From the NCBI GenBank assembly GCA_903938365.1, contig CAJACZ010000019.1, forward strand, positions 1-37,678: a stretch of DNA of 37,678 nucleotides. The letters are read 5' to 3'. Shown here in pieces: positions 24,939 through 34,280 of this stretch. A program made the translations under genes and the position numbers. Under the pieces are notes generated by a model. It ran no database searches. It was not told the origin of the DNA and saw nothing but the letters and a program-made list of their open reading frames with translations. Within the stretch, counting starts at the first letter, position 1; each line of letters starts with the position of its first letter. Source of the stretch: an uncultured Pseudomonadota bacterium. GTDB taxonomy: Bacteria; Pseudomonadota; Gammaproteobacteria; Steroidobacterales; Steroidobacteraceae.

Positions 24939-26579
24939 ATGGCGGAAGCAGTCTCCTCCGGAATCCAGCTTGCCGAGCACAACGGCCCTGACAACGCGAT
25001 CGCGCGCGCGCCGACCGATGTCACGGCTTTCGTCGGCCGCAGCCTCAAGGGTCCGGTTGGCGTGCCGGTCGCCGTCTCCAGTTTCGCCGAGTACCAGAAG
25101 GCATTTGGCGGGCTGTGGCAGCCGGCCCCGATGTCCTACGCGATCGAGCAGTTCTTCGACAACGGCGGGCGCTCGGCGCTCGTCGTGCGCGTCATCAACT
25201 GCGGGCGACCGCCGTCCATTTCGCTGCCCGCCGAAGGTGGTGGTGTGCTAACGCTGGTCGGGCTGGCGCCGGGTTCGCGGGAGCACCTTCGCGCCTCGGT
25301 CGACTACGACGGCATCGGTGCAGCGGAGACGGACCGGTTCAACCTCGTGGTCCAGCGCATGGGCGGGGCGGGTGCCGGCCTCTCCGGCTCGGGCCTCATC
25401 GAAGAGCAGGAAATCTTCCGCCGCGTGTCCGTGAACACCGAAGACGCGCACTTCATCGGCGACGCCCTCCTCGATTCGCATCTGGTCCGGCTCTCCGGAG
25501 CGGCCCCCGTGCGGCGCCCCGCGCTGCCGCCGCCCGCTGCGCCGGGGCTCGCGATCGGATACGTCGCCACCAATAACGACGGCGACGATGGCGCCGAGCT
25601 CACCGATTACGACGTCATCGGTTCCGCCCAGGCGTGCACTGGCCTGTTCGCGCTGTCGGCCTTGCCGTTCAACCTGCTGTGCGTGCCGCCACTCGGGCGC
25701 GACCAGGATGTCGGCGCCAGCACCCTGCTGGTGGCGGCGCGTTTCTGCCGTGAACGGCAGGCTACCCTGGTGGTCGATCCGCCGCGCGAATGGCAGTCCG
25801 CGGCCCAGGCGCTAGAGGGCATCCGGAACTGGCCGTTCCGCTCCGACGCCGCGCTGATGTACTTCCCGCGCCTCGTGGCCTTCGACCGGCTGCGCGGCAA
25901 GGACGAGGTGTTCGCCGGCTCCGGCGCGGTGGCCGGCATGCTGGCCAGGTTCGACGAGAGCTCCTCGCCCTGGCGGGCCGCGCTGCCCGACCAGCCGCAG
26001 CTGCGCCCCCGCTTGCGTCCTGCCTGCGAGGTCGACGATGCCGATCGGCAACGGCTGCTGCAGTCCGGGATCAACGTGCTGCGCACCGCGCGCGGCGCAT
26101 CGCGCGAAGTCGCTGGAGCGCGGACCCTGGCTTCCGGCAATTCGCTGGCCACGGACTGGCGCTACCTCGCGCCGCGCAGGCTCGCGCAGTTCATCGTGCA
26201 GTCGGTGGAGCAGGGCACCCGCTGGACCGTGTTCGCCCAGAAGGGGCCGCACACCTGGAGGCGGGTGCGCGGGCAGGTCGAGGCCTTCCTCGAGGCGCTG
26301 GACCAGGAAGGGGCCTTCCCGGGGGAGGTCTCCCAGGAGCGCTACTTCGTGTTCTGTGACGAACGCATCAACGCCCCGGGGGCGGATGCGGAATCACGGC
26401 TCAGCCTGCTGGTGGGTTTCGCTGCGTCGCGCCCGGGCGAGTTCCACGCGTTCGTGGTGACGCAGCGCGCGAGCGGCAGTGCCGTGCGCAGTGTCTCGGT
26501 CAACCGCATGGCCACCTCGGGCGCGCGGGTCTCCGAGGAAATCGAGGCCGCGATCCTTCGCGGGCTCACCGCGCCCTAA
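24939..26579 (+). CDS. Orphan contractile tail sheath-like protein
   Basis: This 546-residue protein has the hallmarks of contractile phage-tail sheath proteins. The N-terminal domain reads VTAFVGRSLKGPVGVPVAVSS...YAIEQFFDNGG. A variable middle follows. The C-terminal domain (from about residue 412) reads RRLAQFIVQSVEQGTRWTVF, then FLEALDQEGAFPG and YFVFCDERIN. Sheaths normally act with a tube, baseplate and spike, yet none of those genes is in the window; the neighbours are a rhomboid protease and a 5-oxoprolinase. GC content and codon use match the neighbours. GGGTGAC precedes the ATG. The TAA overlaps the convergent gene's stop. It could be a domesticated remnant, a distant part of an extracellular contractile system, or a sheath-fold protein with another role. 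Confidence 0.82.
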   Translation: MAEAVSSGIQLAEHNGPDNAIARAPTDVTAFVGRSLKGPVGVPVAVSSFAEYQKAFGGLWQPAPMSYAIEQFFDNGGRSALVVRVINCGRPPSISLPAEGGGVLTLVGLAPGSREHLRASVDYDGIGAAETDRFNLVVQRMGGAGAGLSGSGLIEEQEIFRRVSVNTEDAHFIGDALLDSHLVRLSGAAPVRRPALPPPAAPGLAIGYVATNNDGDDGAELTDYDVIGSAQACTGLFALSALPFNLLCVPPLGRDQDVGASTLLVAARFCRERQATLVVDPPREWQSAAQALEGIRNWPFRSDAALMYFPRLVAFDRLRGKDEVFAGSGAVAGMLARFDESSSPWRAALPDQPQLRPRLRPACEVDDADRQRLLQSGINVLRTARGASREVAGARTLASGNSLATDWRYLAPRRLAQFIVQSVEQGTRWTVFAQKGPHTWRRVRGQVEAFLEALDQEGAFPGEVSQERYFVFCDERINAPGADAESRLSLLVGFAASRPGEFHAFVVTQRASGSAVRSVSVNRMATSGARVSEEIEAAILRGLTAP

Positions 26580-29500
26580 GCCGGGCGCTCCGGCGGGGCC
26601 CCGTGGCCGCCGCCCCCCGGCGTCAGGATCTCGAGCTGGTCGCCCGCGCCCAGATCGAAGCCCGCGCTGGCCGGCAGCGTCTCGACCGACCCGTCGCTGC
26701 GCAGGATCCGCGTGATGCCCGCCGCGCCAGGGCCGCCCCCCGCCAGCCCGAAAGCCTGCGTGCTGCGGCGGTTCGCCAGGATGGCGCCGTGCAGCGGGGC
26801 GAGGAACTCGAGGCGCCGCAGCGCGCCATCGCCGCCGCGCTGCCGGCCCGGACCTCCTGAGCCGCGACGGATGGAAAACTCCCGCAGTCGTACCGGAAAC
26901 CGTGACTCGAGGATCTCGGGATCGGTGAGCCGGGAATTGGTCATGTGGGTCTGTACCGCATCGCAGCCCGGAAAGCCCGGTCCCGCGCCCGAGCCACCCG
27001 CGATGGTCTCGTAGTACTGCAGCGTCGCGTCGCCGAAGGTGAGGTTGTTCATCGTGCCCTGCGAGGCCGCGAGCAGGCCGAGCGCGCCGTACAGCACGTC
27101 GACGATCATCTGCGAGGTCTCGACGTTGCCCGCGACCACCGCAGCGCCGACGGGCGGATCCAGCAGCGAGCCCGCGGGCACCACGATGTCGAGCGGCCGG
27201 AGGCAGCCTTCGTTCAGCGGAATCGGACGCTCGACCAGGGTGCGGAACACGTAGAGAACCGCGGCGAGGGTCACGGCGCGCGGCGCGTTGAAGTTGTGCG
27301 CTCCCGCCGGTGAAGTGCCGCTGAAATCGATGCGGGCGCGACGCAGGCGTGCATCCAGTTCGATGCGCACCGCGATGCGCTGGCCACCATCCAGTGTCGT
27401 CGCGAAGGCTGCGCTGCGATCGCCCAGTCGCGCGATGGCCGCCTCGACGCAGTCCGCGGCATTGTCCTGCACGGCGCGCATCGCGGCCGTGATGCGCGCC
27501 GCGCCATGCTCCGCGGCCGCCCGCAGCAGTTCCTCGGCGCCGCGGGCGTTGGCCGCGAGCTGGGCGCGCAGGTCCGCGAGGTTCTGCCCCGCGTTGCGCG
27601 CGGGCCATGGGCCCGCGGCCAGCGCTGCCCGCAGCGCCGCTTCGCGCAGCTGGCCCCCGGCGACCAGCTCGAAGTCCTCGAACACAGCGCCTTCCTGGTC
27701 GAGCCGCGTGCTGAAGGGCGGCATGGATCCGGGCGTGATGCCGCCGATGTCGGCGTGGTGTGCGCGTGAGGCGACGAAGAAAGCCGGTGCCGTGCCCGAC
27801 GGCGTGAATACGGGGCTCACGACCGTGATGTCCGGAAGGTGGGTGCCGCCGTTCGCGGGATCATTGACCAGCCACGCATCGCCGCGCTGCATCCTGCCGC
27901 GGCGCGTGCGCAGCAGTGCCTTCACCGTGGCGCCCATCGACCCGAGGTGTACCGGCATGTGTGGCGCGTTGGCGACCAGTCCGCCTTCGGCGTCGAAGAG
28001 GGCGCAGGAGAAATCCAGGCGCTCCTTGATGTTCACCGACTGCGCCGTGCGCCTCAGCACTTCGCCCATCTGGGTGGCGATGTGCATGAACAGGCCGTCG
28101 TGGATCTCCACCTGGGACGGGTCGGAGACGTCGGGTCGCGCCGCCACGCCCGCGGTGTCCGCGATCCGTTCGGCCAGCAGCGCGCCGTCGCCCGCGGGTC
28201 CGATGCGCCAGCCGGGTTCGAGCACGAAGGTCGAGTGCGGTTCCACCAGCAGCGCGGGACCTTCGAGCGTGGCCTGCAGCAGTCGTGCATCGTGCACGGG
28301 GACGTCCCGCCAGCCGCCGAACCAGGCCCGCGTGCTGCGCGGCGGACTGGCGTCGGGGCGGCCCGGCACCGCGCCCGACTCGATCCGCCAGCGCGGTGCG
28401 GCGGTCGTGCCGCCGCCCCGTGCCCCGGCCGCGACGCGAGCCTCCACGCGTACCGCCGCCACCTGCAGGCGGTCCAGCGCCGGCGCATAACCGAAACGCC
28501 GCAGGTGCTCCGTGGCAAAGGCGCCGCGCAGCGCCTCCGGCGAATCCCCCTGGATGTCCAGGCTGGTTTCCGCGTGACCTTCCCGCAGTTCGAGCAGCGT
28601 AGTCACCGTCATCGCGGCCGTCGGCGTTCCCGGCTCCTGGTCGGCCAGCGCGGCGCAGGCCTGCGCGGCCAGGTCCGCAGCCAGCCGGCCTGCGGCCTGC
28701 CACCCTGCGGCGTCGAGCGGGACACCCAGGCCGCGGCGCCGCACCTCGATCCGGTCCGCGACGCCGATGCCAAAGGCGGAGAGGACGCTGGCGAGCGGAT
28801 GCACCAGCACGCGATCCACACCGCAGGCCTGCGCCACCCGGCAGGCGTGCTGGCCTGCGGCACCGCCGAAGGCGAGCAGCGTGAACCCGGTGGGGTCGAT
28901 GCCCTGCCTCACGCTCACATGGCGGATGGCGTTGGCCATCGCGGCCACGGCCACGTCGAGGAAGCCGGCGGCCAGGGTTTCGGGCGCCACGGCGTCGTCG
29001 AGCGCCGCCAGCGCGACTGCTGCGGCCTGCGGATCGATCGGCGCGTCGCGGCCCGGACCGAAGACGCGCGGCATCGAGTCGGGACTGAGTCGCCCGAGCA
29101 GGACCTGCACATCGGTGAGCGTGGCGGGGCCACCGCGGCCATAGCAGGCGGGCCCGGGGTCGGCGCCGGCGGAACCCGGCCCGACCCGGCAGCGTCCGTC
29201 GTGCAGGGCGAGGATCGAGCCGCCGCCGGCCGCGATCGTGTGCACGTCGAGCATGGGCGTGGTGATGCGGGCGCCGGCGATCTCGTGTTCGAAGCGCCGC
29301 TCGAAGGCGCCGTCATGGACCGAGACATCGGTCGAGGTGCCGCCCATGTCGAAGCCGATCAGCCGCCGGAGCCCCGCGGATTCCCCGAGCCTCGCCATGC
29401 CGATCAGGCCACCTGCGGGGCCGGACAGCACGCTTGCCAGCGCGCGGAACCGGCTCGCGCCCGTCAGGCCGCCCGAACTCTGCATGAAGTCGAGTCGCGC

Positions 29501-30202
29501 CCCGGGCGCGTCGCGGACCAGCTGCAGGGCGAGGCCATCGACGAAGCCGCGCAGGGCGGTCGCCAGGTAGGACTCGAAGACCGTGCTGTCGCCGCGCGGC
29601 ACGAAGCGGGGCAGCGGCAGGCACTGGTGCGAGCACGTCACCTGCGCAAAGCCCGTCGCGTCGGCCACGGCGGCGATGGCCGACTCGTGTGCGGTGTGGC
29701 GCCAGCCGTGCATCAGCAGGATAGCGACCGACTCCAGCCCGTCGTCGCGTGCCCGACGCAGCGCCTGCCCGATCACGGCGAGGTCCGGCTCTGCGAGTAC
29801 CGTGCCGTCCGCATCGATCCGTTCGTCCACCTCGAGCACGCGTTCGAAGAGCGGCGGCGGTCGCTGGATGTGGAGAGCGAACAGGTCGGGCCGGGACTGG
29901 TTCCCGATCAGCAGTGCGTCACCGAAGCCCCGCGTGGTGACCAGCAGCACCCGGCTGCCGCGCCGTTCGAGCAGGGCGTTGGTCGCCACGGTGGTGCCCA
30001 CCTTGAAATGCGCCGCCCCCGCCGCGGGTACGCCGGCTTCGCGCAGCATGTCGAAGGCGGCTTCGAGCCCCGGGTCGGTCGTGCCTGCCGATGCCTGCCC
30101 GGAGGGCACCTTGCGCAGCACCAGGCGCCCGTCGGGCGCAGCACCGATGACATCCGTGAAGGTGCCACCCCTGTCGATCCAGAATTGCCATGCACCGCCC
30201 AT
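26576..30202 (-). CDS. 5-oxoprolinase (HyuA-HyuB fusion), ATP-dependent
   Basis: This 1208-residue protein is a full-length fused hydantoinase A plus B. The N-terminal ATPase begins with [12 protein letters not shown] and has [12 protein letters not shown] near residue 280. The HyuA body runs to about 680. The HyuB domain starts near [23 protein letters not shown] (about residue 695) and runs to the end, including the [11 protein letters not shown] and [18 protein letters not shown] segments. This is the layout of 5-oxoprolinase, which opens pyroglutamate to glutamate with ATP. A different imide or lactam substrate is possible. No SD precedes the ATG at 30202; a TAGCAT hexamer lies nine bases upstream. 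The stop overlaps the tail-sheath stop. Confidence 0.93.
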   Translation of the reverse strand: MGGAWQFWIDRGGTFTDVIGAAPDGRLVLRKVPSGQASAGTTDPGLEAAFDMLREAGVPAAGAAHFKVGTTVATNALLERRGSRVLLVTTRGFGDALLIGNQSRPDLFALHIQRPPPLFERVLEVDERIDADGTVLAEPDLAVIGQALRRARDDGLESVAILLMHGWRHTAHESAIAAVADATGFAQVTCSHQCLPLPRFVPRGDSTVFESYLATALRGFVDGLALQLVRDAPGARLDFMQSSGGLTGASRFRALASVLSGPAGGLIGMARLGESAGLRRLIGFDMGGTSTDVSVHDGAFERRFEHEIAGARITTPMLDVHTIAAGGGSILALHDGRCRVGPGSAGADPGPACYGRGGPATLTDVQVLLGRLSPDSMPRVFGPGRDAPIDPQAAAVALAALDDAVAPETLAAGFLDVAVAAMANAIRHVSVRQGIDPTGFTLLAFGGAAGQHACRVAQACGVDRVLVHPLASVLSAFGIGVADRIEVRRRGLGVPLDAAGWQAAGRLAADLAAQACAALADQEPGTPTAAMTVTTLLELREGHAETSLDIQGDSPEALRGAFATEHLRRFGYAPALDRLQVAAVRVEARVAAGARGGGTTAAPRWRIESGAVPGRPDASPPRSTRAWFGGWRDVPVHDARLLQATLEGPALLVEPHSTFVLEPGWRIGPAGDGALLAERIADTAGVAARPDVSDPSQVEIHDGLFMHIATQMGEVLRRTAQSVNIKERLDFSCALFDAEGGLVANAPHMPVHLGSMGATVKALLRTRRGRMQRGDAWLVNDPANGGTHLPDITVVSPVFTPSGTAPAFFVASRAHHADIGGITPGSMPPFSTRLDQEGAVFEDFELVAGGQLREAALRAALAAGPWPARNAGQNLADLRAQLAANARGAEELLRAAAEHGAARITAAMRAVQDNAADCVEAAIARLGDRSAAFATTLDGGQRIAVRIELDARLRRARIDFSGTSPAGAHNFNAPRAVTLAAVLYVFRTLVERPIPLNEGCLRPLDIVVPAGSLLDPPVGAAVVAGNVETSQMIVDVLYGALGLLAASQGTMNNLTFGDATLQYYETIAGGSGAGPGFPGCDAVQTHMTNSRLTDPEILESRFPVRLREFSIRRGSGGPGRQRGGDGALRRLEFLAPLHGAILANRRSTQAFGLAGGGPGAAGITRILRSDGSVETLPASAGFDLGAGDQLEILTPGGGGHGAPPERPA

Positions 30203-30248
30203 TGAGCGCGAATGCTACGCGAGGATGCAAAGTCCCGCTCGCAGGCCC

Positions 30249-30254
30249 TAGAAT
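30249..30254 (+). promoter_or_regulatory. -10 element seven bases before an ATG (candidate leaderless transcript)
   Basis: TAGAAT (five of six consensus bases) ends seven bases before the ATG at 30262, with no SD between. The -35 at 17-base spacing (TGCAAA) matches half the consensus. Confidence 0.45.
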
Positions 30255-30261
30255 CCCGCCC

Positions 30262-30786
30262 ATGCCTTCCAGACACGTCGTTTTTTCCCACGGCAAGGAC
30301 TCCGAACCCTGGGGCAAGAAGATCATCGCTCTCGCCGACACCGCGCGCAGCGAGGGCTATGGTGTCGAGTCGATCGACTACCGGGGCATCGACACGGTCG
30401 AGGGCCGCATCCAGAAACTCGTCTCGGGTTGCCAGAATCTCCAGGGCGAACTGGTCCTGGTCGGCTCCAGCCTGGGCGGTTTCGTGGCGACTTCGGCGGC
30501 GTCGTTCCTGCACGCGCGGGGCGTGTTCCTGATGGCGCCCGCCTTCTACATGGAAGGCCTGCCGCCGCTGCGGCCGCGCGTCATCGACTGCCCGGTCGAG
30601 ATCGTGCACGGCTGGCGCGACGAGGTCGTGCCGCTCGAGAACAGCATGCGCTTCGCCCGGGAATACGGCGCGCCGCTGCACGTGCTCGACGACGACCACC
30701 GCCTGCACACCTCGGTGCGCCGGCTCAAGCATCTGTTCGAGTTCTTCCTGATCTCGATCGACCTGCCGCCCGAGTTCGCCCGCTAG
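30262..30786 (+). CDS. Small alpha/beta hydrolase (YqiA/YcfP-like esterase)
   Basis: This 174-residue protein is a minimal alpha/beta hydrolase. HVVFSHG is the oxyanion strand, GSSLGG the nucleophile elbow (Ser in the GxSxG), HGWRDEVVP holds the acid Asp, and DDDHRL near the end supplies the His. The size and the absence of a cap domain resemble the YqiA/YcfP esterases of gammaproteobacteria. The substrate is unknown. The ATG at 30262 aligns with the family start, and the longer frame has no support. It converges with the downstream SDR with 16 bases between the stops. Confidence 0.87.
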   Translation: MPSRHVVFSHGKDSEPWGKKIIALADTARSEGYGVESIDYRGIDTVEGRIQKLVSGCQNLQGELVLVGSSLGGFVATSAASFLHARGVFLMAPAFYMEGLPPLRPRVIDCPVEIVHGWRDEVVPLENSMRFAREYGAPLHVLDDDHRLHTSVRRLKHLFEFFLISIDLPPEFAR

Positions 30787-30802
30787 CTGGCGGCAGGCGC
30801 CC

Positions 30803-31621
30803 TCAGCGGCGCTCGCGGATCGCCCGTGCGGCGATCCAGTCGATCAGCGCGGGCAGAAAAGGCTTGAGCCGCAGGCCCCAGCGCGCCCTGCCCGAAGTCA
30901 CCCGCAGCCTCTGCCGGGCTTCCATGGCCTCACGGATCTCGTGCGCGCAGCGTTCCGCCGTCATGATCCGCGATTCCTGCATGGGCGTTTCGCCCAGCGG
31001 CCGGCCATCCGCGCCGATGGCCCGGCGATGGATCTCGCTGCGCACGAAATCGGGCGCGATGATCGTGACGTCCACGCCCGAGCCTGCCAGTTCAATCCGC
31101 AGCGACTCGAAGAATCCGATCATCGCGTGCTTGCTGGCTGCGTAGCCGGTGCGTTCGGGCACGCCGGTGAGCCCCGCGACGCTCGCCACCGCCACGATCA
31201 GGCCCGCATCGCGGCGCAGCTGCGGCAGTGCAGCCTGCGTCAGCCAGGCGCTGGCGAGGTAATTGACGCGCATCAGCTGTTCGAGCACGCCCAGGTCCTG
31301 CAGTGCATCGAAGCGGCTCCACATCGTCATGCCCGCGTTGTTGACCAGCACGTCGAGGCGCCCGAACGCCGCGAGCGTGGCCTCCACCACACCGGCGACA
31401 CTCTCGAGCCGCCCGAGGTCCGCGGGGACGGCCCGCGCGTCCGCGCCCAGTGCCCGGCATTCCGCGGCCAGCGCCTCGAGGCGTTCGGCATTGCGTGCGA
31501 CCAGTGCGAGGCGGGCACCGCGCGGCGCCAGTTCGAGCGCCAGTGCGCGGCCGATGCCCTCCGAGGCCCCCGTCAGCAGGACGACTTTGCCGCGCCATGT
31601 CCCATCCGATGATCCCGCCAT
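30803..31621 (-). CDS. SDR-family oxidoreductase
   Basis: This 272-residue classical SDR has TGASEGIG at residues 18-25 (NADP-type glycine motif), NNAG at 94-97, catalytic Ser147, Tyr160 and Lys164 (GYAASKHA), and PDFVRSEIH at about 210. The extra C-terminal part (RARWGLRLKPFLPALIDWIAARAIRERR) resembles DHRS7-like and other membrane-associated SDRs. GGAGGG lies upstream of the ATG at 31621. The substrate is not predictable. It diverges from plsB. Confidence 0.9.
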   Translation of the reverse strand: MAGSSDGTWRGKVVLLTGASEGIGRALALELAPRGARLALVARNAERLEALAAECRALGADARAVPADLGRLESVAGVVEATLAAFGRLDVLVNNAGMTMWSRFDALQDLGVLEQLMRVNYLASAWLTQAALPQLRRDAGLIVAVASVAGLTGVPERTGYAASKHAMIGFFESLRIELAGSGVDVTIIAPDFVRSEIHRRAIGADGRPLGETPMQESRIMTAERCAHEIREAMEARQRLRVTSGRARWGLRLKPFLPALIDWIAARAIRERR

Positions 31622-31677
31622 CCTGCCCTCCGGGCGCGCCGCGCCAAGCCCCCGACCGCCGGTGGCCGCATCGCGTT

Positions 31678-31683
31678 TATGAT
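31678..31683 (+). promoter_or_regulatory. Candidate -10 element upstream of plsB
   Basis: TATGAT (five of six consensus bases) lies on the plus strand in the SDR-plsB divergent region. Transcription would start near 31690 and include the small ORF at 31714. The -35 region is poor. Confidence 0.35.
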
Positions 31684-31713
31684 GGGCGCCTGAATCCGCC
31701 CAGACCCGCTGCG

Positions 31714-31812
31714 ATGACCGAACTCTACACATCCGTGACGCCGACCGGTTGCCCGGGCTCCACCAGCCGCCTGTGGATCACGGCCCGGCCGCGAGCCACG
31801 GCCCCCCGATGA
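31714..31812 (+). CDS. Small ORF (32 codons) overlapping the plsB start
   Basis: An ATG at 31714 opens a 32-residue frame (MTELYTSVTPTGCPGSTSRL...) whose TGA at 31810-31812 overlaps the plsB ATG as ATGA. No SD precedes it. Because plsB also lacks an SD, this ORF could act as a leader that delivers ribosomes to plsB. It may also be chance. Confidence 0.35.
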   Translation: MTELYTSVTPTGCPGSTSRLWITARPRATAPR

Positions 31813-34238
31813 GCGCGCTGCTGCGTCGCCTGCTCGGCCTCTGGACGCGCGTCGAGCTGCGGCCCGAGGAGGCCGTCGCGCGCATCGGCGCCGAGGGCGC
31901 GCCCGTGTGCTACGTGCTCGAACGTCGCAGTCTCACCGACCTCGCCGTGCTCGAGAACCTGTGCGCCCGGCACCACCTGCCGCGGCCGGGTGAACGGCTG
32001 CCGGTGCCCGGCGGCAGCATCCGCAGCGCGCTGCCGCTCCTCCAGCCCCGCGGGATCTTCGACCGGCGCATCGACCGGCGGCCGCCCGCGCAGCTGCTGC
32101 GGCTCATCGAGGCGCTGGCCGCTGATCCGGCCCGCGACGTGCGGCTCGTGCCGGTGGCCGTCTACTGGGGGCGCGCACCCCAGAAGGAAGGTTCCTGGCT
32201 GCGCCTGCTGCTCTCCGAGAACTGGGTGTTCGGCAGCGGGCTGCGCAAGTTCCTGCAGGTGGTGTTCAACGGTCGTTTCACCATGGTCGAGGTGGGCGCG
32301 CCGATCAGCCTGCGGGCGCTGCTCGAGGCGGGCGTCCCGGCTCCCGCACAGGTCGCGAGGCTCGCGCGGGCGCAGCGTGCCGCGTTCCGGCGCCAGCGCG
32401 CGGCGCGCATCGGGCCCGACCTCTCGCACCGCCGCACCATCGTCACCCGCGTGCTGCGCACGCGCGCCGTCCGCGCCGCGATCGTGCAGGAGATGCGGGA
32501 CCGCAAGCTCGACCGGCGCAAGGCGCTGCTGGTGGCCAAGGGCTACGCAGAAGAGATCGCGGCCAACTATTCACACGCCTTCGTCACGTTCATGGAAGGC
32601 GTGCTGACCCGGCTGTGGAACAGGCTCTACGACGGCGTGACCTTCGGGCACGCCGAGACCCTGCACGCCGCGGCGCGGGACAAGGAAATCGTCTTCGTGC
32701 CCTGCCACCGCAGCCACATGGACTACCTGCTGCTGTCCTATGCGATCTACCGGCAGGGCTACGCCATCCCGCACATTGCGGCGGGCATCAACCTCAACAT
32801 CCCGGTCGTGGGCCGCTTCCTGCGCAAGGGCGGTGGCTTCTTCATCCGGCGCAGCTTCGGCGGCAACGCGCTCTACACCGCGGTGTTCCTGAAGTACCTC
32901 GCCACCATCATGGGCCGCGGGCATTCGATCGAATACTTCATCGAGGGCGGGCGCTCCCGTACCGGGCGACTGCTGCAGCCGCGCACCGGCATGCTCTCGA
33001 TGACCGTGCGCAGTTACCTGCGCGGGCCGCGGCGTCCCGTGGTGTTCCTGCCGGTGTACTTCGGCTACGAGCGCGTCGTCGAGGCCGGGACCTACGTGGG
33101 CGAGCTCTCCGGACGGGCCAAGAAAAAAGAGAGCTTCCTAGACTTCCTGCGCGCCCTGCGGGTGCTGCGCGAGAAGTTCGGCCAGGTGCACGTCAACCTC
33201 GGCGCGCCGATCGAGCTCGACGGTCTGCTGGATGAGCGTGCGCCGCAGTGGCGCGATACGCGTTTCGAGGACGACACCCGCGCGGCCTGGGTCGGCGGAG
33301 TCGTGGACGAACTCGCGCAGCGCATCATGCGCCACATCAACGGCGCGGCGGCCGTGACGCCGATCAACCTGCTTGCGGTGACGCTGCTCGCGACGCCGCG
33401 CCAGGCGATGCTGGTGGCCGACCTCGAGCGCCAGGTGGACATGTACCTCGAACTGCTGCGCGCTGCGCCCTATGACCCGCGCGTGACGGTCAGCGCGCTG
33501 TCCGGCGCCCAGGTGATCGCCTACGGCGAATCCATGAAGGTGCTGACCCGTCAGTCGCACAAGCTCGGTGACCTTGCCCGCATCCCGGATGCGGGCGCCG
33601 TGCTGATGACCTACTACCGGAACAACGTGCTGCACCTGTTCGCGCTGCCCTCGCTGATCGCCTGCGCCTTCATCAGCAACACCGTGGTGCGCACTGAGGA
33701 TATCCAGCGGCTCGCCTGGCGCATCTACCCCTACGTGGCCGCCGAACTGTTCCTGAAGTGGGGTGAGGACGAACTCGCGCCCGCCGTGGAATCCATGCTG
33801 CGCGCGCTGGGCGGCCTGGGAATCCTCGAGTCCATGGACGATGGCGCCGCCTGGCGCCGTCCCGCGCCGACCTCGCCGCGGGCCATCCAGCTCTCGCTGC
33901 TGGCGCAGGCCACCGTCCAGACCATCGAACGCTACTATCTGGCCATCGCCCAGCTGCTGCAGGCCGGCAGCGGTACGATCAACGCCCGCGGTCTGGCGGA
34001 GCGCTGCCAGCTCATGGCGCAGCGGATCAACATGCTCTATGGGTTCAATTCACCCGAGTTCTCGGACCGGGCGATGTTCGAGCAGTTCATAGGGCAGTTG
34101 CTTGCCCGGCAGGTGATCCGGGCCAACGATGCCGGAATGCTGGTGTTCGACGAGGTGCTGGAGCGGGTCGCCGCGGATGCCGAATACGTGCTGTCCGAGC
34201 AGATCCGGCACAGCATCCTGCAGGTCACGCACGGCTGA
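31809..34238 (+). CDS. plsB: Glycerol-3-phosphate 1-O-acyltransferase
   Basis: This 809-residue protein is close to the 807 residues of E. coli PlsB, the inner-membrane enzyme that acylates sn-glycerol-3-phosphate at position 1 from acyl-ACP/CoA, the first step of phospholipid synthesis. The catalytic HxxxxD motif is HRSHMD with His300 and Asp305. FIRRSFGG, FIEGGRSRTGR and PVYFGYERV are the other acyltransferase motifs, and the C-terminal PlsB-specific region continues to VTHG. The ATG at 31809 gives the family N-terminus MSALLRRLLGLWTRVEL; the frame is open upstream from a TTG at 31749. No SD is visible before the ATG. Confidence 0.96.
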   Translation: MSALLRRLLGLWTRVELRPEEAVARIGAEGAPVCYVLERRSLTDLAVLENLCARHHLPRPGERLPVPGGSIRSALPLLQPRGIFDRRIDRRPPAQLLRLIEALAADPARDVRLVPVAVYWGRAPQKEGSWLRLLLSENWVFGSGLRKFLQVVFNGRFTMVEVGAPISLRALLEAGVPAPAQVARLARAQRAAFRRQRAARIGPDLSHRRTIVTRVLRTRAVRAAIVQEMRDRKLDRRKALLVAKGYAEEIAANYSHAFVTFMEGVLTRLWNRLYDGVTFGHAETLHAAARDKEIVFVPCHRSHMDYLLLSYAIYRQGYAIPHIAAGINLNIPVVGRFLRKGGGFFIRRSFGGNALYTAVFLKYLATIMGRGHSIEYFIEGGRSRTGRLLQPRTGMLSMTVRSYLRGPRRPVVFLPVYFGYERVVEAGTYVGELSGRAKKKESFLDFLRALRVLREKFGQVHVNLGAPIELDGLLDERAPQWRDTRFEDDTRAAWVGGVVDELAQRIMRHINGAAAVTPINLLAVTLLATPRQAMLVADLERQVDMYLELLRAAPYDPRVTVSALSGAQVIAYGESMKVLTRQSHKLGDLARIPDAGAVLMTYYRNNVLHLFALPSLIACAFISNTVVRTEDIQRLAWRIYPYVAAELFLKWGEDELAPAVESMLRALGGLGILESMDDGAAWRRPAPTSPRAIQLSLLAQATVQTIERYYLAIAQLLQAGSGTINARGLAERCQLMAQRINMLYGFNSPEFSDRAMFEQFIGQLLARQVIRANDAGMLVFDEVLERVAADAEYVLSEQIRHSILQVTHG

Positions 34239-34280
34239 GGCCCGCGGCCGGGGCCTGTTACGGCGAGCGCCGAGCGCGCC

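Noticed and set aside
24939-26579. A prophage or tailocin island around the tail sheath
   Set aside because: No integrase, tube, baseplate, spike, lysis or capsid genes and no composition shift are visible. The flanking genes are ordinary chromosomal genes.
27839-30205. A 788-codon plus-strand open frame over the 5-oxoprolinase
   Set aside because: It is a shadow of the conserved HyuA/HyuB coding frame, without motifs or an SD.
34239-34256. A terminator after plsB (GGCCC/GGGCC hairpin)
   Set aside because: The stem is only about five pairs and has no T-tract.
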